A model generated the notes under the pieces. It saw only the letters and a program-made list of their open reading frames with translations. It did no database searches and was not told the origin of the DNA. Below are positions 51,290 through 60,000 of a DNA stretch of 60,000 bases, piece after piece; position 1 is the first letter of the stretch; each line of letters begins with the position of its first letter. The position numbers and the translations under genes are program-made. The stretch comes from Symsagittifera roscoffensis (lineage: Eukaryota; Xenacoelomorpha; Acoela; Convolutidae), in NCBI RefSeq assembly GCF_963678635.1, contig NC_087064.1, forward strand, positions 2,543,926 through 2,603,925. Reading direction: 5' to 3'.

Positions 51290-53219
51290 ATGAGCAGACT
51301 TGATCGTTCTAAACTGAACCCGAACTTCGTGAAAAGCAAGCGAAATGCAGATGCTAGTGTTGAAATGTTCAGCCCAGACGTGAACGGGTTTTCGGATGGT
51401 CAATTGGGCGAAGCAAAGTCAATACCTCAAGCTATTTTGAAACGAGCTGCCACAACAGGAAATCTAATCTTCTCAAATAAAGGACTAACCTCAGTTCCGC
51501 CTGAAATTTTCAACCTGGACGAATCTATTGTCAGAGATGAAAACACGAAATGGTGGGAGTTCACAGATATCGTCACTGTAGATCTCTCGTCCAATCAGAT
51601 TGCAGAACTGCCTCCGCAAATCTCTAATCTGATGGCTCTGAAGAAATTGGACATACATGATAACTGTTTGACCTTCTTACCTCATGAATTAGGGCAGTTG
51701 CAGAATTTGAATAGAGTAGATCTAAGTAGAAATAAAATATGCAAGCCGCTCCCTGATACATTTGGGTCTTTGAGAGCACTCGTCCAATTGAACGCCAATA
51801 ATAACAAATTGCCGTCTTTTGGGTTGAATGATGAGATGCCGCCAAATGTTGGACAGCTGGATTTGTCGTTCAATGATTTGAAAGAAGTTGACAGAAATTT
51901 CGCGCTTATGAAAAAGTTACAAGATTTGAACCTGTCGCAAAACAAAATCGTAAAAATTGCTGCAGAGCTGTCGTTATGCACAAATTTGCAAGACCTAGAC
52001 TTATCCTACAATCAGCTATCTGCAGTTCCAACTGAACTCGGCTCTTTGCCGGAACTTTTGAGGTTGAATTTGAACAATAATAGGTTGACCACCTTCCCTA
52101 AGTTTACGGCAACGAAGAAGCTGAGAGAGTTGTTGCTGAATTCGAACAAGATCGAATCGATGCCAGAAGAAAACATTGAGCCTCTGTCTGGATCTTTAGA
52201 GATACTGTTAGTTGCGGATAATCAGATCAAAAGTTTGCCCGCAAATTTTGATACTCTGGAACAACTGGCGAGTCTGGATGTTTCGTGTAATAACTTGAGC
52301 ACGCTACCTGACAGACTTGGACTGCTGAAGAACTTGAAGAATCTGAAGGTTGATGGCAATCCGATGAGGTCCATTCGCCAGGACGTTCTCAGAGGGGGTC
52401 CGGGAGCGGTTCTTAAGTTCCTGAGGAACAGGCTCCCATTAGACCAAATTGACTCAAACAAGGTAAACGTTTTCAACATTTATCTTGTTACAGAAATAAT
52501 TCAAATGAAAATATATTCTGGAAAGTTAACTGTTTGCGTTCGATAGTTAGTTATAGTCTCTTACACTCGATCTTTTGTAGGCAACAATTGAAGAAAGATT
52601 CATAACAGACAGCAAAATCCTGGACTACTCAAAAAGAGGAGCGACTGAAGTTCCCGACAACATTCTGATTGACGCAGAGGTCAAACGGGTTCAAGGGGTC
52701 AACCTAGAGCAGAACAAGTTCTCGAACTTATCCGTAGGCTTTACAATGTTAAAACATTCAGTGGTCGAGTTAAACTTAGCCAGTAATCTATTCACAGTCT
52801 TGCCAGAAGTTATTCCACATTTCTACAATTTGCAGAGTTTGAAGCTCTTCAACAATCGCCTTACTGATTTACCAGAAACGATGATAAACCTGACTTCGCT
52901 TATAGAGTTGAATGTAAGCGGCAACCAGCTTTCGCAAGTGCCTCCTGTAATTTACTCTCTGAAAAGTCTGCAGTCGCTATCCCTGGCTGATAATCGAATA
53001 ACAGACGTGGATCCGGTTGCTCTGAAGGCGATGACCAAACTTGACACTCTCGATCTGCAGAATAATTACATCAAAAGGGTTCCTCCTGAATTGGGACTGT
53101 GTGAACAGCTGAAAACTTTGCTTCTGGTTGGAAATCCGTTCAAACGACCGACGTTCGCTGAGCTGAATAAGGGAACAGTTTTTGTTATGGAAAAGCTTCG
53201 AAACCAAATTGTGACTTAA
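51290..53219 (+). CDS. LRRC40: Leucine-rich repeat-containing protein 40, two coding exons
   Basis: Coding exons 51290-52462 and 52581-53219 joined across a 118-nt GT-AG intron (AAG|GTAAAC .. TTTTGTAG|GCA), 603 residues, nearly the length of human LRRC40 (602). About twenty leucine-rich repeats of the LxxLxLxxN type (for example LMALKKLDIHDNCL, LQNLNRVDLSRNKI, LPELLRLNLNNNRL) run from about residue 80 to the end, with the family's non-LRR segment (ATIEERFITDSKILDYSKRG) around the exon junction. No signal peptide or membrane segment; it is a cytoplasmic or nuclear scaffold-type LRR protein of poorly known function. The ATG at 51283 gives only six codons, so 51290 is chosen. AATAAA is at 53341. 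Confidence 0.96.
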
Positions 53220-53340
53220 CATTTTAGAGTGCTAATAGTTGTGCTACTTAAATCATATAGTTGTGACAGAAATTGACTTGATAATTGTACATATTCATTC
53301 ATTTAGATTGGGTCATTTAATGGAATGACTCGTGACTCGT

Positions 53341-53346
53341 AATAAA
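53341..53346 (+). terminator. Polyadenylation signal of LRRC40
   Basis: AATAAA lies 122 nt after the LRRC40 stop and 119 nt before the MEPCE ATG, so the two genes are tightly spaced. Confidence 0.6.
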
Positions 53347-53464
53347 ATTCAAAGAATATTGGTTTTGAAATGAAGAAAGTGGGAACATTTTATTCTGGTT
53401 TTAAAACACACGAACAGTTTCGAGAGTATTCAACTTTGGCCTGATTTCAGTTAGCGATGAATTA

Positions 53465-54824
53465 ATGTCGAAAAAAGTTGGATCGCGGAAGCGTTTGAAC
53501 TCGACAAGTACTGATTTTGACTCTCTGTTGCCGAAGTGGCCTTGTGTTGAGCCGTATTCCTTAACTGACCCCCTTGGGTTGGAAAAAGTGAAGAAAGATG
53601 TGGAAGGGAGCGAGAAGAGAAACAAGACGAACGAGTCTGGACGGCCGAAGAGGAGGAGGAACAGTTCCTTCTCACATGGCAGCAAAAGGGTGAAGTCGAA
53701 GTCAGCTGAGAAGTCGCGAAACACAGATGATGAAGAGGCAGCAAAGCACAGCACATCTTCATCCTCGAAAAAGTACAAAAGGTTGTGTTGGTAATTTATT
53801 TCACTCATCTTGTAATGATGTAAATATTGTTAGTGAAAGCTGTTTTCTGAGATGTATGGTGTAGTATAGGGGGAGCATTTATAAGAGAAACTTAAACAAG
53901 GTTATAAAGATATGAAAGTTAGTTTCTGTTTGGTGTCTTTTGATGCGTGTTTTCCCTGAAAGCCTGAGAACTTGGAAATTAGAATAAAAATTTTGATAAG
54001 GAAATTTTTTTAGGAGAAAATCGCAGAGCGCAGAAAAAAGAAGTGCTCAAAATGTCTCCAGCCTCCTCGAGTCAAGACCGACCTTAGATCGATTCCAGTA
54101 CGGAAACTACAAAAATATTAACACTGCAGTATCAATTGACATTATAGAGCAAAGAATGAAGATTTTTAGAAGGTTCCGACGTTTATTCGAGAGTAGATCA
54201 GTGCTTGATGTTGGCTGCGGAACTGGCGATCTCCTACGTGCATTATCATCTCTCGGGTGCTCACGACTCCTAGGAGTTGACAGGGACTCCTCATTGATTC
54301 GCTCGGCCAACAATGCGTCGCAGAAATTTCTCAAGCAAAATTCAAGTGTCAATTTGTCATTTAAGGTCCACAATTTTGTACCTCCGAGTAGCTACGATAC
54401 TTCAAAGTATTACCCGCCGACGTTACTGGATTCACAGGCGGCCGAGTATGATTGTGTAATGATGCTCTCAGTTTGCAAGTGGATCCATCTGACATACGGT
54501 GATTCCGGCATTAAAACGTGCTTTAACAAAGTGCATCGACTCTTGAAAAGAGGCGGTGCATTTATTCTGGAACCGCAAATGTGGCCTTCATATAAAGATA
54601 GTAGAAAAATAAATGACGCAATGTTCCGCAATTTCAATTCCATTGAATTATTTCCGAATAAATTTCCCAAGTTTCTAATAGACAGTTGCCAGTTTTCTTC
54701 CTACCATCTCATCGGGGACATTGAGAAGCGAAAAAAGAAGTGGAAGGGTAAAAAAGAGGAAAAGACGAAGACGCCGGCAACTACGACTTACAAGAGACCT
54801 GTCTTTGTTTTCTATAAGCTGTAG
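53465..54824 (+). CDS. MEPCE: 7SK/snRNA methylphosphate capping enzyme (MEPCE/Bin3), two coding exons
   Basis: Exons 53465-53790 and 54014-54824 joined over a 223-nt GT-AG intron in phase 2, giving 378 residues. MEPCE methylates the 5' gamma-phosphate of 7SK and U6-type RNAs using SAM. The basic, Ser/Lys-rich N-terminus includes DPLGLEKV, like the family's DPLNL motif. Exon 2 begins before the signature FQYGNY, then SAM motif I VLDVGCGTGDLL, VDRDSSLIRSA, and the Bin3 C-terminal signature VCKWIHLTYGDSGIKTCF..GGAFILEPQ, ending KRPVFVFYKL. Upstream codons of exon 2 are in frame only with the spliced product, which supports the join. AATAAA is at 54871. Confidence 0.95.
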
Positions 54825-54870
54825 TATAGAAATGGAAAGATTGATTATTTAATACAGTTTTAGGTTACAG

Positions 54871-54876
54871 AATAAA
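54871..54876 (+). terminator. Polyadenylation signal of MEPCE
   Basis: AATAAA 47 nt after the MEPCE stop codon. Confidence 0.6.
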
Positions 54877-57800
54877 GTCTTCTTTCTTTTAACTTGTGTT
54901 CGATTTTTCATGGTTGAAATGAACAGAGGTTGCTTATCGTTTTAATCAATATTGCAAAATGTACGAATTGGTAAGTTTGCTTGCTAATTCTTAGTTGATG
55001 CTAAAATGTTGATATGAAATCTATGAGCTAAAATGTATCCGATTAAATTGTCGTCGATTTGTGCTAATTTTTGTCCCGAGCGCATTTCTTCAATCAGAAG
55101 GGAGGAAATATGACCGCCTAGGGTGAACGCTGTTTGTCGCTGATATTTTAGATGCCCCAAATACCGATCTTGGGAACACTAGAGTGATTTCGTATAAAAA
55201 GCCATTTCAGTCGAGATACGGATATCAAAACAATACAAGACTGCTCGTATCAGGGCGAAGCCCTGAATGTTCCAACTGACTCATAAGGTTTTATGGAGCA
55301 GTAATAACATTAAAAAATTAAATGTAATAAAACAAAACGAAATTTTTTTTCTTCTAAAATTTGAAATTTTTAATGAAAATCATCCCCCCACACGCCATTT
55401 AAAGTACAAAAGGATAGATTTCGCTCTTTGTAACAAATCAATTATGCCAAACAAGCTTCTTTCAACCAACTTGGAACGATTTTAAGACGGATTTACTCTC
55501 CGCTTACGCGTTAATAGCGCGAAATATATCGCGCGTTAATTGTCCCAAATTGGCCAAAATGGCAATCTTTAAACCGCTGTAACTTTACGAAAAATGATCA
55601 CAGGTGAAATATCTTTTCAAATTTGAGCTCAGAACAACAATGCCTTTCGAATGATGTAAAAAAATTCCGTCAAAAATGGCTAGTTAAAAAGTCGAAATTT
55701 GTCTGAAGAAAAAAAAACCCACCCCGAGCACAAATATTCCGTTACTTTCGTATCGAAAGTCGGAACAAAAAGATTTTGAAACACTGGTGTGATGTTCGCT
55801 TCTCAGACTAATGACCACTAAAGTAGTAGACGGGAAAATAAGCGGCAGTGGGTTGATTTTGTTCTTTATGTCTTACATAGTTTCTAAGGTTTATGTTTGA
55901 CATAATTAGTTTGTGGTTAACCATCTTTTGTCATCATCAAGAAAGATTGTTATTTGAATGTTCTGATTTCGCTTTCCGACCACGAAGTGGCGTGGAGTTT
56001 TGTGAGCGGGTGTTTGTTATTTGTTTCCAAGCAGCATCTGGTTATACAAAAAACGTCAGATGGTTTTTTGAAGAATTTGATTTTTGAGCCCTTTCAATCG
56101 TGATTCGATTAACACCGAAAAAATTTATATACAAAAACGGTTTCTTTTCGAAAAAGTACCAATTATTTTATGTGCCGATTAATATATTTTCAAATGTTTT
56201 TACGCTTGAGGCTAGCAAGCGTTATCAAATCAATCAAGATATAGACTTTTTTTTACCATATAGACTCTCAACAAGTTACCAACTTGTTAAAGAGTCGATG
56301 AACTAGTTCAGACTCTTTTTTAGGTGGCGATGATTTTTTTTCGTTTTTCCTGTCGGAAGAAGTCTTGAAATTTGTTCAGGCTCAAAAATACTTTTTCGCG
56401 GTTTGTCTTTTGATTTTTTTAAGTTCAGTTCATTTCCTTTGTGAAAAGGAAGCCAAATTCCACTATCGAACAGCAAAAGTGTAAAGGTCACAAAAATGTG
56501 ATTGACTTCTAGTTCCGAAAGTGGAATTTAATTATCGAATTTGCCAGCAAAATGAAAATTTTACCTATTGGCCCAGTTTTCTCAAATTGGGTTATTTTTT
56601 ATCGAAAACATGGCAATCATAAGTTGTTCTAGAATTTTTAAATAGTTTTAGGCCATCTATTTTTTTCGCGATATTCGAAAGTTGAATTTTTTTTTTCAAA
56701 AAACTAAGTCACTGATTTTTTTCTGTTTATTGACTCTTTTCGAACTATATGTTGGCTCTATTTGGATTTCTTCTGTTTTTGAAAATGATAGTTAATTAAA
56801 GGACTCAGGTTCAATTTTTTGCTTAAAGATGGGTCTAGTGAAAAGCCGTTCATTGATTTTCTTGTTACTTATAAAAACATCTTTGATTAGTGGTAATTGA
56901 TATCATGTCAAATCTTTCAAGTGCATTATCCTTCATTATGTCATAGTCCAGAGACATTAATTTGTACGTAGCAGTGACAGGCTGACAAGAATGGGTTTGT
57001 TAAGCTAACAATTAGTTTACACCAATCAGAATTGATTGATCTACAGTCTAGAAAGGGTTTATTTGGTTACTACAATTTATTGTTACCACATTAACGTAAG
57101 TGAATTTTTTTAACTTCGAACTACGCTTTTTGAAGAATTTTTTTGCCCAATGTCTTGTTAGAATACTTTATTTCGGTTATTGGCCTCGGAATAGACAACC
57201 GAAAATGTTTTTTAGTAAATTGAGTTTCCTTAAACCGTAACACGCTTCGTAATTTTATTTTCACCCTTGCGATAAGCAAGGGTATTGCAATCGGGTACTA
57301 GACTTTTTCCCGTAAATAACTTAAGGCACAGATTGACCAAATGTGTAGGAATGGTAAATTTCAGTCATGCTCCTTTTCAGACATGCTCCTTTTCCGTTTT
57401 TTAAAAAATGAAAAATATTTTTATTTGGTACTGTTTTTTTCGGGTTTTTTGTTAAGCTTGGATTAAGTTTGATTTCAAATTTTTTTTTACTTTTGTTGAA
57501 ATTTTGTCATTTTATCAAGTCTGGTTTTTAGTAATTTTATTTTTTATATAATTATTTTTTTTCGACTAAACTGTTTTAGCTTATAATTTATGGCATAATG
57601 AACTTATATTGTGTAGTTTAGTGGGCAAAGATTCCTGATCGACAAAATCAGGTATTATTACAATTGCGAGAGCAAGTGTCTTGAAATCGGGATTAAGTCT
57701 TTTTCAAGTAAACAACTTCTTTTACACGTTTCAACTTGCTTTTTTCTTGAACCTTCACAACCTCCAGGTTCCTTCCCACTTAGCCTAAAGTTAACGCCGT

Positions 57801-58690
57801 CGCGTTTGTATCCTAAGGTCTGGGGTAAGATTCTCGGCCGGACCTTGTTTGTTAGTATATGTAATTGAAAAAAAAAAACATTTCTGTAAAAATTGAATTG
57901 TTGTACTTCTGTTATTCTGCTAAAATTTTGTCGGCTTAGTTGCAACATCAAGAATTTTGTTATTTCCTTAAGAAAATTTCAATGCATGTGCAAGTGTTGT
58001 TTTTTGTAGGTTTAGGGAAGTGGACTTGAAATTTTTAAATTTTTTTAATCAATCTGTTTTTCGGTGTCTGCTCAAATATTGTCGCCTTAGTTGCCACATT
58101 ACTGATTTTTCTTGTGCTTTAAGCAACTTCCTCTTGTAGTTGAAAGTGCAAGTATTGTTCATTCTAGTCTCAGGTGATGCTGAAAACTAACGATTTTTTT
58201 ATGAAATCATTTTTTTCTGCCAACTTGTCTCTGCTAACAGATTGCCGGCTTTATTTTCTCTTTGTAAGTTTTGTTCCGTTGCTAATTTAAATTTCAAGTT
58301 TCTGGCCTGGTAGCCAAGAATGAAATTCTATCGATACATGCGAAAATTTAATTATTGGTAGAACTAATTTTTTTAACGTTTCCCATTTTTTCGACGTATG
58401 TTTTAATGTTTGTTTAATCGCAAGTGGTGCGAAGCTCGGCTTCACCTCTGCAAAATTCTGTTTTTCCAAATAATTCGGAGGATAATCAGAATTTTTTTTG
58501 CATGCTATCATTTTTTGGCGCTTAGAATGTCTTGGCTTATCATAATATGCTCGAATGAGTCACATTCAGTTGAAAAGCAGCAGCATATGAGCTATACAGC
58601 CTTTTAGGAAGAATCACTGTTGTCTTGATGCTTATTTTGCAGATCTTATTTTGTGTTATTGAATCATTTCAGATCTGGAATAGTGTATGA
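54877..58690. other. AT-rich stretch between MEPCE and VPS26 with old repeats
   Basis: No gene recognised. Contains GCGCGA/TCGCGC arms around AATATA (55517-55534), dispersed repeats (about 56200-56250, 57262-57321, 57657-57721), two diverged copies of a TTGTCGSCTTAGTTGCMACAT-type repeat (about 57930 and 58079), and a GTGGTGCGAAGCTCGGC repeat (58424-58450). The last part probably includes the 5'UTR intron of VPS26. Confidence 0.5.
57262..57321 (+). repeat. Dispersed ~60-bp repeat (CTTGCGA..AGCAAG..CGGGT..GACTTTTTC)
   Basis: It aligns with 47609-47664 (AGCAAGTGTGTTGCAACCGGGTAGTAGACTTTTTCACGT) and 57657-57721, and more loosely with 47931-47985 and 56200-56250. Copies are diverged, so it is an old interspersed family of unknown class. 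Confidence 0.55.
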
Positions 58691-58932
58691 ATGAACTTTC
58701 TGTTCAGTCCGCCTGACATCGACATTCAGTTGTCGGACTCCTCCCGGGAGGGCCGGAAGACAGCGGAGGTGAAGGTGGATGACAGCAGCGGGCGGAGGGA
58801 GCGACTGCCGCTGTACTACGACGGGGAGGACATCAAAGGCAAAGTGCACTTCACCCTCAAGAACAACAAGACATTCGAACACAATGGCATCAAGATCGAG
58901 TTCCTCGGAATCATACACATGTTCAACGACAG
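58691..58932 (+). CDS. VPS26: Retromer subunit VPS26, first coding exon (partial, continues past an intron)
   Basis: About 80 residues, MNFLFSPPDIDIQL.. to ..EFLGIIHMFNDR, then a GT donor (58933, AG|GTTAGC). It matches the start of VPS26A/B: a short N-terminus, an acidic/basic SREGRKTAEVK segment, LPLYYDGEDIKGKV, NKTFEHNGIKIEFLG. VPS26 is an arrestin-fold subunit of the retromer that sorts cargo from endosomes. The exon break after DR fits the family. The frame open beyond 58932 is intronic. An acceptor-like TTTCAG ends at 58672, so the 5'UTR is probably spliced. The exon is GC-rich against AT-rich flanks. The remaining exons lie beyond the window or in its last kilobase, where I saw none. 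Confidence 0.9.
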
Positions 58933-59099
58933 GTTAGCCTCATTAAACATGCTTGTTAAGTTAATTAGCTTAGAAAATATTCGACAAGGGAAAGTACTAA
59001 AATATGAGCTGTTCAGTCCTTCACGGAGAATCGCTGTTGCGTGTCTGCTTGAGAAATGCATGCAAATGGATCAGTAAACAGTTGACCCATTAATTATAC

Positions 59100-59559
59100 G
59101 GGTCTAGGACAACAAGCCGACGGGACTTCAAGCCGAAGGGACTTCAGGCCGAAATTTAAACTTTGCACGCACCTCAAATTACAATTTTTTCATATGTAAA
59201 ACGTTGCTTTTCAAAAATTTAGGCAAGTTTAGTCGTCCATAATAAGCGTTATTCATGACAATGAATCACTTAGGATTGGCATTCCTTAATAATTTCAGAC
59301 GGTTTTTGAAATGCATAAACTATAAACAAGAAAATTGCCTTCAACCGTGTTTTGTATTTCAACTTTCCTAAACATCATTTGGAGGCTTAAATTTTATGAA
59401 AAAGCCAATAATTACTGAAAAAAGATCATAAAAGTAGGAAATTCTTTAAAAAGGTTTTCAAATTAATCCTATTTCATCACTGAATGAGAAAATTTTCGGC
59501 TTGAAGTCCCTAATTTTACGATTGGGCTTGAAGTCCCGTCGGCTTGATGTCCGGCACCC
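59100..59559. mobile_element. Non-autonomous DNA transposon (MITE), Mutator-like by target-site size
   Basis: 460 bp with long terminal inverted repeats. The left end GGGTCTAGGACAACAAGCCG and the reverse complement of the right end GGGTGCCGGACATCAAGCCG then both continue ACGGGACTTCAAGCC. A second GGGACTTCARGCCGAAA block follows inside each arm. A 9-bp target duplication TAATTATAC flanks it (59091-59099 and 59560-59568). The interior is AT-rich and noncoding. The 9-bp duplication fits Mutator-like elements. Confidence 0.85.
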
Positions 59560-59721
59560 TAATTATACGAGCGAGCGTAGTGAAGTGTTCTACGATCAGC
59601 CACTTTCTTTCAACGCAAGTCGCACATTTTTGTGCTATGTTTTTTCCAAGTTAACGCGTTCTAAATGACGCTAAGAATAAACATGCGTGATAGTAGATTG
59701 AGACATGAAGTCATAATTCAC

Positions 59722-59800
59722 ATGGTTAAGGCACGTGACTCTTAATCAGGGGATTTATGGTTCCGACCATGTCACTTGTGACGTAACTATAAGCTAGGTA
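59722..59800 (+). repeat. tRNA-like relic, probable SINE
   Basis: ATGGTTAAGGCACGTGACTCTTAATCAGGGG and TATGGTTCCGACCATG lie at A-box and B-box spacing, with a CTTAATC anticodon-like loop. The arms pair poorly, so it is a SINE head or tRNA pseudogene. Confidence 0.4.
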
Positions 59801-60000
59801 TGGTTTTTCTTAAGTTTGATTGACCCAAAAAAAGCTTGTATGGGCTCAACTGTGGTAACATAATAGAGCCCTATTGGTTGTGATAAGGATAAAATCTAAA
59901 AACGTTTTTTTTTCTGTGTCGTTAAAGCTGGTCTGAATATTTTCGCGGTTTTCTGACTAAAGCATACAATTTGAGTAGACGATGTCCTCCAAATCAAATT

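Larger units (their letters stand above)
58933..60000 (+). other. VPS26 intron (incomplete), containing a MITE and a tRNA-like repeat
   Basis: Begins at the GTTAGC donor and runs past the window end. No further coding exon was recognised. Confidence 0.6.

Noticed and set aside
55517-55534. GCGCGA/TCGCGC palindrome as a transposon end
   Set aside because: No second terminal repeat or target duplication was found nearby.

Overview
The window is animal (metazoan, probably invertebrate) nuclear DNA. Four conserved animal genes occupy the right quarter: a SENP8/NEDP1 protease, LRRC40, a MEPCE/Bin3 RNA-cap methyltransferase and the first coding exon of VPS26. They have spliceosomal introns (GT-AG and one GC-AG) and lie in AT-rich DNA with tRNA-derived SINE-like relics, a MITE and old dispersed repeats. 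I cannot name the species or phylum.

The left three quarters (1 to 46520) is two related giant Ty3/gypsy LTR retrotransposons in the same orientation. Element B (21958-46520, about 24.6 kb) is bounded by LTRs of 941 and 920 bp that differ by two substitutions and one 21-bp indel, so it inserted recently. Its layout is: LTR, a 3-kb noncoding leader rich in a CGGAGGGG-type motif and containing a folded RNA module, gag-protease-RT-RNase H-integrase, a macro (ADP-ribose) domain at the Pol C-terminus, ORF2 (1591 aa, with an SGNH/GDSL hydrolase domain and a second SGNH-like module), ORF3 (1424 aa, unknown), a 3' noncoding region, LTR. Element A (from before position 1 to about 19.95 kb) is an older, diverged relative with the same order. 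It is full of frameshifts and stops, has lost most of ORF3, and keeps only the start of its 3' LTR.

Between the two elements (about 20.1-21.0 kb) is a decayed BEL/Pao integrase. From 46.5 kb the host genes run on the plus strand in the order SENP8, LRRC40, MEPCE, VPS26.

The most interesting system is the giant retroelement family. It combines a macro domain on Pol, an SGNH esterase-like ORF2, a huge uncharacterised ORF3 whose start overlaps ORF2 in both copies, a conserved splice-acceptor-like site ahead of ORF2, and a structured leader RNA present three times with compensating base changes. I found no envelope-like gene. B carries a frameshift in RT and two in-frame stops in pol despite its near-identical LTRs, so this copy looks unable to make intact Pol unless these are assembly errors or recoding sites.
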